The notes: generated from the sequence alone by a model not told the origin. DNA of 57,928 nt from Hyphomicrobiales bacterium (GCA_900468625.1 UBUL01000040.1:1-57928); one strand, 5' to 3'. Shown: positions 33,807-42,978, counted from the stretch's first letter. Numbers and translations are program-made.

Positions 33807-35048
33807 ATGAAAAAATTTTGGCTTCCCCTCGGCCTTCTTGTCGTCGCAGCCCTCACAGCCTGGGGCTATCGCGACCGCATTCCCTTTCTTTCCGCATTTG
33901 TCGATCAAGCCTCCGCAGAAACCAAAGACAACAGCAAGGCAGCACAGGCAGGTGGCCAAAAGCGCCAGGCTCTGTCCTCAGTCGTCAAGACAGTCGCAGT
34001 GGTGAAGAGGCCGCTGCCCAACGATATCACGGCCACCGGCTCGGCCGTCGCACAAAACACCACGACGATCGCTGCGCAGGAATCCGGCATCATCACATCG
34101 ATCGAGGCTCAGGACGGCGTTATGGTGAAGGCCGGAGATCTGATTGCAAAGCTGGACGCACGTACCGCTCAGGCCTCAGTCGACAAGGATCAGGCGACCA
34201 TAGCCAAGGATCAGGCGACACTCGTGGCGGCAGAATCAGCCCTGTCCCGCGCCAAGAGCCTGCTCAACAATGCCGGAACGCAGCAGACGGTCGATCAGGC
34301 CGTGGCAGCGCGCGATACCGCGGCCGCCGACGTCAATGCCGACAAGGCGCAGCTTGCATCCGACCAGGTCCTGCTGGAAAACACCCAAATCAGGGCACCT
34401 TATGACGGACGTCTCGGGAATGTCGTCCCCAGCCCCGGTGCCTATGTCACGCCCGGCACGGCGATCGTGACCATCACGCAATACAATCCGATCTATGTGC
34501 AGTTCCATATGCAGGAAAATCAGCTTCGTGAGCTGGAGGAAGCAATGAAGGCCGGCGCGGTGCCGGTCAGTACCGTTCCGAACTCGAGCAAGGGTAAATC
34601 CCGCCAGGGTACGGTCAGCTTCTTCGACAATGCGGTCGATACCGCTTCCGGCACCATCCTCGTCAAAGCGAAGTTCGACAATGCCAATGGCGCCATCTGG
34701 CCCGGCCGATCGGTCAACGTCGTCGTTCATCTCACAGACAATCAGCCTGTGATCGTCGCTCCGACAGTTGCGATCAGCCCCGGTCCGGAAGGCTTCTATG
34801 CCTATCTCGTCAAGGACGGCAAGGTTCATTTGACGCCGGTGACGGTAGAGCGGCAAAACGGCGGCTTCACCGCGATTGCCAAGGGCCTTTCGGAAGGAGA
34901 TCATGTCGTCGTCGAAGGGCAGGTGCAGTTGGTCGACGGCCAGAAGGTCGTCGAACAGTTCAACGACGAAAAGCCTGAGAACCTTGCCGCAGCCGGCGAT
35001 CAATCAAGCGAGAAGAGCGAAACGATTTCGGTTGGAGCACAGCAATGA
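33807..35048 (+). CDS. RND efflux pump periplasmic adaptor
   Basis: The 413-residue protein has a short N-terminal hydrophobic anchor (FWLPLGLLVVAALTAWGY), then the biotinyl-lipoyl-like domain with GSAVAQNTTTIAAQESGII, a coiled-coil hairpin of about 90 residues, a lipoyl half and barrel domain with TQYNPIYVQFHMQ, and a C-terminal membrane-proximal domain. This is the MdtA/AcrA type. It links the pump at the inner membrane to an outer membrane channel. No channel gene follows, so it must use one from elsewhere. An upstream GTG at 33738 could lengthen it by 23 residues. Its last bases overlap the pump gene. Confidence 0.9.
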   Translation: MKKFWLPLGLLVVAALTAWGYRDRIPFLSAFVDQASAETKDNSKAAQAGGQKRQALSSVVKTVAVVKRPLPNDITATGSAVAQNTTTIAAQESGIITSIEAQDGVMVKAGDLIAKLDARTAQASVDKDQATIAKDQATLVAAESALSRAKSLLNNAGTQQTVDQAVAARDTAAADVNADKAQLASDQVLLENTQIRAPYDGRLGNVVPSPGAYVTPGTAIVTITQYNPIYVQFHMQENQLRELEEAMKAGAVPVSTVPNSSKGKSRQGTVSFFDNAVDTASGTILVKAKFDNANGAIWPGRSVNVVVHLTDNQPVIVAPTVAISPGPEGFYAYLVKDGKVHLTPVTVERQNGGFTAIAKGLSEGDHVVVEGQVQLVDGQKVVEQFNDEKPENLAAAGDQSSEKSETISVGAQQ

Positions 35049-38000
35049 TCCCGCAATTCTGTATCCGACGACCGGTAGCGACGACGCTTCTGGCGCTGGG
35101 TGTGGTCATGGCCGGCCTGGCCGGCTATCAGCTGCTGCCCGTTGCCGCCCTGCCCCAGGTGGATTTTCCGACCATCAACGTTTCGGCGCAGCTGACAGGC
35201 GCCTCGCCGCAGACGATGGCGACCTCGGTTTCCACGCCGCTGATCAAACAGTTCGAAACCATCCCCGGAATCAGTGAAATTTCGGCAACGAACTCGCTCG
35301 GCAATACGAGCATCGTGCTGCAGTTCGATCTCAACCGCAGCATCGATGCAGCAGCAGCCGACGTGCAAGCCGCGATCTCGAACGCGACGCGCCAATTGCC
35401 CAACAACCTGACGACGCCGCCGGGCTACAGGAAAACAAACCCGGCCGATGCTCCTATCATGCTGCTTGCCGTACAGAGCGATACGATGCCGCGCAGCAAA
35501 CTCGACGAAATTGCCGAAGACATTATTTCACCGTCGCTGTCGACCCTTCCGGGTGTCGCGCAAGTGACCGTCTATGGCGCTCAGACCTACGCAGTGCGGG
35601 TCGAGGTCGATCCGAACAAGCTGCTGGCCCGCGGTATCGGTATCGATACCGTCAATTCCGCAATCGTCAGCGCCAACAGCCAGGTCCCGGTCGGTACCCT
35701 GCAGAATAGCAAGCAGAGCATGACGCTCAATGCCAACACGCAGAGGACGAATGCCCAGCAATTCAAGTCGCTGGTCATCGCCAACCCCAAGGGCGCGCCG
35801 ATCCACCTGAGCGATGTCGCCGACGTGCAGGACAGCGTGCAGAACGTCAATGCGGGCTCATGGTACGACGGCAAGCAGGCGATCATTCTTGCCATCCAGC
35901 GTCAGCCGGACGCCAACACCGTCGCGGTGGTCGATGCCATCAATGCAAAGCTGCCGCAACTTCATGCGGAAATTCCAGCTTCCGTGCAGACGCATATCAT
36001 GAACGACTCGGCGAAGCCGATCCGCGATGCGATTTCAGACGTCAAATTCACCCTGCTCCTGACGATCGGCCTCGTCGTTCTGGTCATCTATCTCTTCACC
36101 GGCCATGTAACCGCTACGATCATCCCCGGCCTTGCCGTGCCGCTGTCGCTGATTTCGACCTTCGGCATGATGTATGTGCTCGGCTACAGCATCGACAACA
36201 TATCCCTGCTCGGATTGACGCTCGCCGTCGGCCTCGTGGTGGACGATGCGATCGTCATGCTGGAAAACATATTGCGGCATGTCGAGGAAGGCATGCCGGT
36301 GCTGCAGGCGGCAATCAAAGGCTCGGCCGAAGTCAGCTACACCATCATTTCCATGTCCATCTCGCTGATCGCGGTGTTCATCCCGATCCTGTTGATGGGC
36401 GGGGTGGTCGGCCGAATCTTCAACGAGTTCGGCATGGTCGTCGCCATCGCCATCGTGTCTTCCGCGGTCGTCTCCCTCACGGTCACGCCGATGCTCAGCT
36501 CGCGCCTGTCGGCAGGTCACGATCAGCCGCCGTATCCGGTGCGCCTCTTCAACCGCGGTTTCGATTGGACCCAGCGCGGCTACGACAAGGGCGTCGCCTG
36601 GTGCCTGCGCCACCGCGGCACCGTTCTCCTGAGCTTCCTCGGCTCGGTTGCGCTCTCCGCCTATCTCTTCATGGTACTGCCGGCGAGCTTCTTTCCGACC
36701 GAGGACATCGGCCGCCTGCAGATCTCCACCCAGGCGCGCCAGGACATATCCTATCCGGCGATGCGTGACCTGCAGAACCAGGCAGCGGCGCTCGTCAGAC
36801 AGAATTCCGCCGTCGACCACGTCATGTCGATCGTCGGCGGCAGCATCCGTCAGCCGTTGAACAACGGGACCATGTTTGTCCAGTTGAAGCCGAAGGAACA
36901 GCGCCCGCCGCTGGACCAGACGCTACGCGAACTCCGTGCCGGCATCGGCAAGATAGCCGGCATAAAAGCCTATATCACGCCACAGCAGAGCCTGCGCTTC
37001 GGCGGCCGTCAGACGGCCAGCCAGTACCAGCTGATCATTCAAGCTTTGAGTGCCGACCAGACCAACCTCTGGGCCAACAAGATGCTGGACGCGATGCGCC
37101 GCGATCCGCGCTTTACCGACGTTGCCTCGGACGAGCAGAACAACGCGCTGCAGGCAAACATCGTCATCGACACCGAAAAGGCGGCGCAATACGGGATCAA
37201 CAACAATCAGCTCCGCACAACCCTGGAGGAAGCGTTCGGCGGCTATAACGCCGCACAGATTCAGACCACCGGCGACAGCTATGACGTGATGGTCGAATTC
37301 GACACCAGCAAGCCCTGGGATGACCAGAGGCTGCAGGATATCCACGTTGCTTCGTCAAACGGCGTGCTGGTTCCGTTGTCGAACTTCGCCCATGTGCAAC
37401 GCACGACGGGCCCCGTTACCATCAACCAGACGGGGCAGCTCGTTTCGACCACGGTCTCCTTCAACCTGCCGGCCGGCGAAGCGCTTGGCGACGCCACGGC
37501 GCGGATCGATCAGATCAAGAAAGAGATCGACATGCCGGCGGATATCTTCACGTCCTACGGCGGCACCGCCCAGATCTTCCAGCAGTCGCAGGGCAGCACG
37601 CCCTATTTGATCCTTGCCGCCGTGCTGACGATCTATGTCGTTCTCGGCGTTCTCTACGAGAGCTTCATCCATCCGCTGACCATTCTGTCAGGCCTCCCGG
37701 CCGCAGCTCTCGGCGCGCTGCTTGCCCTCAAGGTCTTCGGCTTCGACCTGTCGATCATCGCGCTGATCGGTCTGTTGATGCTGATCGGTATCGTCAAGAA
37801 GAATGCGATCATGATGATCGACGTGGCGCTGGAAACGCTGCGATCGACAACCAGCATATCGCCCGCGGAAGCGATCCATGAAGCATGCGTCCGTCGTTTC
37901 CGTCCGATCATGATGACGACCTTCTGTGCGCTGCTCGGTGCGCTGCCGATCGCCGTCGGCGGCGGTGCAAGCTCCGAACTGCGTCAACCGCTCGGTATTG

Positions 38001-38164
38001 CCGTCGTCGGCGGTCTGGTGGTCTCACAGCTTCTCACGCTGTTCATCACGCCGGTCATCTTCCTCGAAATGAACCGCCTGAGCGACTTCCTGGGGCACCT
38101 CGGCAAGCGCAAGGACCACGACCCGCACGACAAAGAACCGCCAGCGGCCATCGCTGCCGAATGA
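35045..38164 (+). CDS. RND efflux pump inner-membrane transporter (MdtB/MdtC-like)
   Basis: The 1039-residue protein has the RND 12-helix layout with two large periplasmic loops. The start MIPQFCIRRPVATTLLALG is the typical first helix. Helix 4 carries the LAVGLVVDDAIVMLENI motif with the proton-relay aspartates, and helix 10 has the LIGIVKKNAIMM motif. It expels drugs or lipophilic compounds using the proton gradient. Its ATG overlaps the adaptor stop by four bases (ATGA), so the two are translationally coupled. There is one pump gene only, unlike the paired MdtBC. Confidence 0.94.
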   Translation: MIPQFCIRRPVATTLLALGVVMAGLAGYQLLPVAALPQVDFPTINVSAQLTGASPQTMATSVSTPLIKQFETIPGISEISATNSLGNTSIVLQFDLNRSIDAAAADVQAAISNATRQLPNNLTTPPGYRKTNPADAPIMLLAVQSDTMPRSKLDEIAEDIISPSLSTLPGVAQVTVYGAQTYAVRVEVDPNKLLARGIGIDTVNSAIVSANSQVPVGTLQNSKQSMTLNANTQRTNAQQFKSLVIANPKGAPIHLSDVADVQDSVQNVNAGSWYDGKQAIILAIQRQPDANTVAVVDAINAKLPQLHAEIPASVQTHIMNDSAKPIRDAISDVKFTLLLTIGLVVLVIYLFTGHVTATIIPGLAVPLSLISTFGMMYVLGYSIDNISLLGLTLAVGLVVDDAIVMLENILRHVEEGMPVLQAAIKGSAEVSYTIISMSISLIAVFIPILLMGGVVGRIFNEFGMVVAIAIVSSAVVSLTVTPMLSSRLSAGHDQPPYPVRLFNRGFDWTQRGYDKGVAWCLRHRGTVLLSFLGSVALSAYLFMVLPASFFPTEDIGRLQISTQARQDISYPAMRDLQNQAAALVRQNSAVDHVMSIVGGSIRQPLNNGTMFVQLKPKEQRPPLDQTLRELRAGIGKIAGIKAYITPQQSLRFGGRQTASQYQLIIQALSADQTNLWANKMLDAMRRDPRFTDVASDEQNNALQANIVIDTEKAAQYGINNNQLRTTLEEAFGGYNAAQIQTTGDSYDVMVEFDTSKPWDDQRLQDIHVASSNGVLVPLSNFAHVQRTTGPVTINQTGQLVSTTVSFNLPAGEALGDATARIDQIKKEIDMPADIFTSYGGTAQIFQQSQGSTPYLILAAVLTIYVVLGVLYESFIHPLTILSGLPAAALGALLALKVFGFDLSIIALIGLLMLIGIVKKNAIMMIDVALETLRSTTSISPAEAIHEACVRRFRPIMMTTFCALLGALPIAVGGGASSELRQPLGIAVVGGLVVSQLLTLFITPVIFLEMNRLSDFLGHLGKRKDHDPHDKEPPAAIAAE

Positions 38165-38393
38165 CATCAGCGGGCGCCGAAAGGCGCCCGTTTCATTTGC
38201 GAGAGGTTCGAAGCACAGCGGATGCCGATGTGCTGCCGGCGGATGCGGAAGCGGAAAATAAAAGCGTTCCAACGTCTTGAACTTGACGTTCAGCCATGTC
38301 ATGACGCGCCCTCTTTGCGGCAGGCGCGCGTCTTGCGCCTGATAGAGGGGCTTGGCCCCAATCCAGACAATTTCGACGGAAAGGAGTGCGGGC

Positions 38394-39683
38394 ATGGCTC
38401 GGGCGCTTGGTTTCGACTTCGGCACGACGAATACGGTCCTGGCGATGGCCGACGGACCCTCGACACGATCGGTCGCCTTCAACAGCGCTGCCGGCACAGC
38501 AGACAGCATGCGCACTGCGCTTTCCTTCATGAAGGACCCGGGATTGGGTGCGACCGCGCTCAAGGTCGAGGCCGGGCATGCGGCCATCCGGCAGTTTATC
38601 GACAATCCCGGCGACTGCCGTTTCCTGCAGTCGATCAAGACGTTTGCCGCGAGTGCGCTCTTTCAAGGCACGCTGATCTTCGCCAAGCGCCATAGTTTCG
38701 AGGATCTGATGGAGATCTTCGTGCGCCGTCTGCGCACCTATGCCGGAGAAGGATGGCCTGAGAACGTCTCACGCATCGTTACTGGTCGACCGGTGCACTT
38801 TGCCGGCGCAAATCCCAACCCGGCTCTTGCCACCGAGCGCTATAATGCCGCTCTCGCGCGGTTCGGTTTTCCCGAAATCCATTATGTCTACGAGCCGGTC
38901 GCAGCCGCTTTTTACTTCGCGCAGCATCTGAAGAAGGATGCGACCGTTCTGGTCGCCGATTTCGGCGGCGGTACGACCGACTATTCCCTCATCCGCTTCG
39001 AAAGCCATGGCGGAAAGCTGGCTGCGTCCCCGATCGGCCATTCCGGTGTCGGCATTGCCGGCGATCATTTCGATTTCCGGATGATCGACAACATCGTCTC
39101 ACCGGCCATCGGCAAGGGCAGTTTCTTCAAGAGTTTCGACAAGCTTCTGGAAGTGCCTACCTCCTATTACGCCAATTTCGGCCGCTGGAACCAGCTTTCG
39201 ATCTTCAAAACCTCGCGCGAATATGCCGACCTGAAGACCCTGGTGCGCAGCAGTCTGGAGCCCGAAAAGCTCGAGACTTTCATCGAGCTGGTCGAACATG
39301 ACGAAGGCTACCCGCTCTATCAGGCGGTCTCCGCGACGAAGATGGCACTTTCGAGCGAGGAAGAGGCCGAATTCAACTTCCCGGCGCTCGGCAAGGCCGG
39401 CCGCAAGCACGTTCGCCGCGCCGATTTCGAAAGCTGGATCGCCGAAGATCTCGCCCGCATCGAAGGCGCGCTTGACGACGTGCTGACGACCACCAACACA
39501 CCGCCCGACGCGATCGACAAGGTATTCCTGACCGGCGGCACGTCCTTCGTGCCGGCGGTACGGCGCATCTTCACCGAACGTTTTGGCCGGGAGCGGATCG
39601 AGACAGGCGGCGAACTGCTGTCGATTGCCCATGGTCTTGCCCTGATCGGCGAGCGCGAGGACATCGTCCAGTGGACGGCCTGA
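38394..39683 (+). CDS. YegD-like Hsp70 family protein
   Basis: The 429-residue protein starts with the actin-fold nucleotide-binding motif GFDFGTTNT (residues 6-14) and has VADFGGGTTDYS and LTGGTSFVPAVRR, the phosphate and adenosine motifs of Hsp70. It lacks the C-terminal substrate-binding domain of DnaK, so it is a short Hsp70-like ATPase like E. coli YegD. The client is unknown. The ATG at 38394 follows AAGGAG. An in-frame upstream ATG has no ribosome site. Confidence 0.9.
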   Translation: MARALGFDFGTTNTVLAMADGPSTRSVAFNSAAGTADSMRTALSFMKDPGLGATALKVEAGHAAIRQFIDNPGDCRFLQSIKTFAASALFQGTLIFAKRHSFEDLMEIFVRRLRTYAGEGWPENVSRIVTGRPVHFAGANPNPALATERYNAALARFGFPEIHYVYEPVAAAFYFAQHLKKDATVLVADFGGGTTDYSLIRFESHGGKLAASPIGHSGVGIAGDHFDFRMIDNIVSPAIGKGSFFKSFDKLLEVPTSYYANFGRWNQLSIFKTSREYADLKTLVRSSLEPEKLETFIELVEHDEGYPLYQAVSATKMALSSEEEAEFNFPALGKAGRKHVRRADFESWIAEDLARIEGALDDVLTTTNTPPDAIDKVFLTGGTSFVPAVRRIFTERFGRERIETGGELLSIAHGLALIGEREDIVQWTA

Positions 39684-39724
39684 GACAGCCGGGCACCCTG
39701 CCCTTCATTCGTACGCCGCTTTGG

Positions 39725-39843
39725 CTAGGGCCGGATGATTTCAGGTCGAATCGGCCAAGGATTTGAATCCGCGCTAAATTCAAATAGGTAGAGCATGATG
39801 TCGTCCGAAAACCGTTTACACTTTTCGGCATCATGCTCTAGAG
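39725..39843 (-). repeat. RIME-like palindromic repeat, copy 1 (inverted)
   Basis: The segment reads CTAGGGCCGGATGATTTCAG...GCATCATGCTCTAGAG. It is the reverse complement of the element at 42578, 45665 and 51370. It ends eight bases before the start codon of the next gene, so that gene has no ordinary ribosome binding site. Confidence 0.8.
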
Positions 39844-39850
39844 TCGGCTC

Positions 39851-40741
39851 ATGATTTCCGCCAGCGACCTTACACCGGCCGAGCTTGCCGCCCTTCTGCA
39901 TTTCCATGCGGATGCCGGCGTAGACTGGCTGCTGGAAGAGCAGCCGGTGGACCGCTTTGCCGAATTCGAAGCCATGCGCGCCGCTCGACAGGGCTTGCGG
40001 GCCACGCAGCCCCGGCCGGAAGCTCCGACAGCACCGGCGGCAAGATCGCAACCAGATCGTCGCCAGGCTGCAAGGCCAGCCGCTCCGCCGGCAGCGGCAC
40101 CGCCGCGCGCCACACCGGCAATTCCCGACGAGCAGGCGGTGGAACAAGCCCGGTTCGCAGCCGAAAGCGCACGTTCGCTCTCCGAATTGAAGACTGCCAT
40201 CGAAGCCTTCAATGGCTGCAATCTCAAGAACAGCGCGCGATCGACGATCTTTGCGAGCGGCACGCCCGAAGGCCGAATCATGGTGATCGGGCCGATGCCG
40301 AGCGCCGACGACGACCGCGAAGGTGCGCCGTTTGCCGGTCGGGCCGGTCAGCTGCTCGACAGGATGCTGGCCGCCATCGGCCTTCAACGCGACGCGATCC
40401 TGCTCACGAACGTCATCCCCTGGCGGCCGCCGGGCAACCGCGCCCCGTCCCCACCGGAAATCGAGATATGCCGTCCGTTCATAGAACGGCAGATTGCGCT
40501 TGCAGAGCCTAAGGCCGTATTGCTGCTTGGCAATTTCACCGCCCGGCATTTCTTCGGAGGTGCCGAAACCATCCACGGATTGCGCGGGCAATGGCGGGAA
40601 ATCAGCATTCTTGGCCGCACCGTGCCGGCCATCGCCAGCCTTCATCCGCAAGAACTCCTGACCGCACCGATCAATAAGCGGCTGGCATGGAATGATCTTC
40701 TGACATTCAAGAATTATATCGCCGCTGAAATATTAGGCTGA
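39851..40741 (+). CDS. Uracil-DNA glycosylase family protein, atypical (two Fe-S cysteines missing)
   Basis: The 296-residue protein has a Pro/Ala-rich linker (about 50-92) and then a family 4/5 UDG fold, with the GPFAGRAG-like APFAGRAGQLL and the RPPGNR and HPQELL motifs. In normal family 4 enzymes an N-terminal CxxC and two later cysteines hold an Fe-S cluster. Here F120 replaces the first, C123 is kept, W191 replaces the third and C207 is kept. The catalytic GEAPG motif reads GPMPS (147-151). It therefore may have lost the cluster and its normal chemistry. A RIME repeat sits directly upstream. It has no clear ribosome site. Confidence 0.78.
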   Translation: MISASDLTPAELAALLHFHADAGVDWLLEEQPVDRFAEFEAMRAARQGLRATQPRPEAPTAPAARSQPDRRQAARPAAPPAAAPPRATPAIPDEQAVEQARFAAESARSLSELKTAIEAFNGCNLKNSARSTIFASGTPEGRIMVIGPMPSADDDREGAPFAGRAGQLLDRMLAAIGLQRDAILLTNVIPWRPPGNRAPSPPEIEICRPFIERQIALAEPKAVLLLGNFTARHFFGGAETIHGLRGQWREISILGRTVPAIASLHPQELLTAPINKRLAWNDLLTFKNYIAAEILG

Positions 40742-40808
40742 TTCCTGCAGGCGTTAACGGAAAATGACATTAGCCATGCATTTTTCGCATGGCAGTCTTG
40801 GCGCGTTG

Positions 40809-40836
40809 TGCATTGCAGAATCGATGTTGCACTGCA
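40809..40836. promoter_or_regulatory. Paired TGC-N3-GCA boxes upstream of a small ORF
   Basis: TGCATTGCA at 40809-40817 and TGCACTGCA at 40828-40836 have a 19-base centre-to-centre spacing, about two helical turns. Such TGC-N3-GCA boxes resemble sites bound by PhaR/AniA-type regulators in alpha-proteobacteria, as I remember them. The candidate target is the frame starting at 40881. Confidence 0.35.
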
Positions 40837-40880
40837 ATATAGGAAGTGTCTTGGGAGGAATCTCGAAAGGAACCAAGGCA

Positions 40881-41072
40881 ATGACTGCACGTTTTCGTCC
40901 CATACATTGTGGGTTTGATACCCTGCGCCGCGCCATCGAGCCCGTGCGCGCCACAAACGGCCATCGCAATCTCGGCATCGCTGCCAATGAGCAGATGACT
41001 GCGCGGGGCACCGGCATATCGGCTCGCGTCAGCCGGCCGACGACCCTTTTCGCCGATTTCCGCGCCTGCTGA
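40881..41072 (+). CDS. Putative small protein (63 residues)
   Basis: The frame starts MTARFRPIHCGFDTLRR after CGAAAGGAACC and ends at a TGA at 41070-41072. Third positions are mostly G or C, which favours coding. It is rich in Arg and has no membrane segment. I do not recognise a family. It is preceded by paired TGC-N3-GCA boxes. Because it is short and unassigned, this remains a candidate only. Confidence 0.4.
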   Translation: MTARFRPIHCGFDTLRRAIEPVRATNGHRNLGIAANEQMTARGTGISARVSRPTTLFADFRAC

Positions 41073-41119
41073 CCAAGAGGCGCGAATAGCGTGACGGCTA
41101 TTCGGCACAGCGTTTGACG

Positions 41120-41222
41120 AGAGCTTTTCGCTTTTCTTTCGAATCGCGAAGGCGCCCCATCCCTTTGTTTTTTACGCAATTCCGGGCGGAAAACCGTCGT
41201 GCGCTTTCCCTGGAATTGCTCC
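41120..41222. repeat. Family B intergenic repeat, full copy 2
   Basis: It shares GAGAGCTTTTCGC...GAATCGCGAA and AATTCCGG...CCTGGAATTGCTC with the copy at 8818-8926. It sits in a 760-base region that is otherwise largely empty. Confidence 0.7.
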
Positions 41223-41237
41223 ATCAGGATCCGCATC

Positions 41238-41402
41238 ATGTCTTCGGGTTTGCGTCCCCTCATTGTCCTGTTCGATTCGGTCAGCCATATCGGCTGCGCG
41301 GTGCGGGCGGCCGAGGAATTCGAAAAGGCACGCAATTTTCGCAAGGGTGAATGCCGCGAAGCGGGTGCTGCACGGACCGCCGCCGCCAGCATTCCCCTTT
41401 GA
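41238..41402 (+). CDS. Putative small protein (54 residues), low confidence
   Basis: The frame begins MSSGLRPLIVLFDSVSHIG and contains CAVRAAEEFEKAR, a helical pattern (hydrophobic helix followed by acidic/basic helix) that looks like small rhizobial hypothetical proteins of the type that end in an ALGID-like tail, but that tail is not present. No strong ribosome site is seen. It follows directly after the family B repeat. It may be a decayed gene. Confidence 0.3.
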   Translation: MSSGLRPLIVLFDSVSHIGCAVRAAEEFEKARNFRKGECREAGAARTAAASIPL

Positions 41403-41441
41403 ACTTCCGCGGATCTTCGGCCGCAGCATTGCGCCTGAGTT

Positions 41442-41516
41442 GGAGCATGATGCCGAAAAGTGCGATCGGTTTTCGGACGACATCATGCTCTGCTTCTTTG
41501 TTTCTAGAGCGGATCA
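41442..41516 (+). repeat. RIME-like repeat, copy 2 (truncated)
   Basis: It has GAGCATGATGCCGAAAAGTGCG...CATCATGCTC and TCTAGAGCGGAT, then ends. The second palindrome of the full element is missing. It overlaps the last codons of the minus-strand gene at 41504. Confidence 0.75.
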
Positions 41517-42376
41517 GAGCCCTTCTTGACGGATTGCGCCCAGGCGAAAGCCTCATCGACCGCCGCCAGTTTCACCGCCTGCCATCCGCAGTACCGATCC
41601 AGAAAATTACGCGATACCCACATGCGGGTCTTCTTGACCTCATCATGCCAGCCGATGTCTCCGCGTTCGGCAGACTTGCGCAAGAGGCGCTGCAGATGGG
41701 TTCGCGATATCATGAAGTGCATTGCCAGCGCCCGTGCATCGACGCGCCCTATGTCGATTCTTTCGCCGACCAGCTCATCGAGATCCAGTTTCGACATGAT
41801 GTGATCGACGACCAGGCCGCCGGCTTCGGTCCACAGAAACAGGCCGACGCTCTCGGGCGGCTCGCGCCAGATTTCCGCTTCCAGGCAGTTGCGCGCCATG
41901 CGCGGCTGCGCAAGATCCAGCAGCATCGGCGAGGCGGCCAATGCGGCTGCGCGACCGCCATCGTCAAGCAAATCGAGCGCCGCCAGATTGGCGAGATACC
42001 AACCGAACATTGCGGTGAAACTCAAGTCGGTCGGCACGTACCTGCGCGGACGCCGCACCGGCCCCGGCGCCAGCTCCAGAAAGCGATAGGTCAGCAATTC
42101 CTCGATGAAGCTCAGGACCGTATTGCGGCTGGCGACACGATAATGCGTAATGAGATCGCGCAGCGCGACAACGGTCAAACCCGAGCCGGGAACTGCCGGA
42201 TCGTGTTCAAGATGGAGCGCATAGGCCGTTTGCGTCAGAAGCCAGCGCTGATGCGAGGCGAGCATACGCGCAATCCTCGGGCCGCTGTCGTAGCGGTTGC
42301 GCAATGCCTCGGAGAGAAAGCGCAGCGACGCTACGAATCTGGGATGGCGAGCTAGCTGCTCGATGGAAAAGCTCAA
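41504..42376 (-). CDS. Hypothetical protein, possibly a DNA-binding regulator
   Basis: The 290-residue protein starts MSFSIEQLARHPRFV. It has a stretch (DLITHYRVASRNTVLSFIEE) that reads like a helix-turn-helix with wing (RRPRRYVPTD), and a later segment MHFMISRTHLQRLLRKSAERG that also looks like a recognition helix. The rest is helical. No family is recognised. Its last few residues run into a RIME-like repeat, so the natural C-terminus may have been changed by the insertion. It is divergent from pepN, 602 bases away. Confidence 0.6.
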   Translation of the reverse strand: MSFSIEQLARHPRFVASLRFLSEALRNRYDSGPRIARMLASHQRWLLTQTAYALHLEHDPAVPGSGLTVVALRDLITHYRVASRNTVLSFIEELLTYRFLELAPGPVRRPRRYVPTDLSFTAMFGWYLANLAALDLLDDGGRAAALAASPMLLDLAQPRMARNCLEAEIWREPPESVGLFLWTEAGGLVVDHIMSKLDLDELVGERIDIGRVDARALAMHFMISRTHLQRLLRKSAERGDIGWHDEVKKTRMWVSRNFLDRYCGWQAVKLAAVDEAFAWAQSVKKGSDPL

Positions 42377-42978
42377 TCGGGCCTCCTTGGGGTGCCCTTC
42401 TCAATATGCGACAAATGGGATGTTTCATTTTTGTGAACAATGTCACGCGGAATCGATCATAATTCCGACATTTAATAGCATGCTATAGTTATGCAGGTGC
42501 CGTTATACCGCAAGAGGTTAAACAAATAATTTACTTTAAATTACTGTTTCCCTGCTTGAAGAGCCTCATTCGGCGTTAGAGCATGATTCCAAAAAATGTC
42601 AGGGGGATTTCGGAGGACATCATGCTCTACTTCCTTGATTCTAGAGTGGATTCTGATCTTAGGTCGAACAGACCTAAAATCATCCGGCCCTAGCGAAACA
42701 ACGTCGATCCCAAGGAGCGCATGGTAGCAACTGTACTGCCATCCGCAAATGCAGACCAGAAATTGTTGCTCATCCGCTCAATATCCATTCTAGAGCCGCG
42801 CTTGACCTGAAACAAGGACAGACAGATGAGCAAATACTTATTGTGCCGTAACAAAACATACCGAAGTCATGACATGACTTTAACTTTGGTTCAGATTTCG
42901 ATGTAATGATGCGACACCTTAGTCCGAGGGGAGGCTTCGGACTGTACCCGCCCTAGCTTAGCCTGATCAGGATAGACC
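42377..42978. other. Divergent region before pepN
   Basis: It holds the RIME-like copy 3 at 42578-42693, a perfect 7-base hairpin AGTCCGA/TCGGACT (42921-42943) just before pepN, and two short frames with plausible ribosome sites (42721 and 42826) that I do not accept as genes. Confidence 0.45.
42578..42693 (+). repeat. RIME-like repeat, copy 3
   Basis: It has AGAGCATGATTCC...CATCATGCTCT, then CTAGAGTGGATTCTGATCTTAGG...ATCATCCGGCCCTAG. Both palindromes are present. Confidence 0.8.

Noticed and set aside
40754..41392. A 212-codon minus-strand frame over the 760-base region after the glycosylase-like gene
   Set aside because: It runs through the family B repeat, has low-complexity Arg/Ala/Ser composition and no start signal.
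42721..42903. Two short frames with plausible ribosome sites before pepN (29 codons at 42721 and 26 codons at 42826)
   Set aside because: They have no coding bias, no known family, and differ from the GC-rich codon use of the genome. One follows directly after a mosaic repeat.
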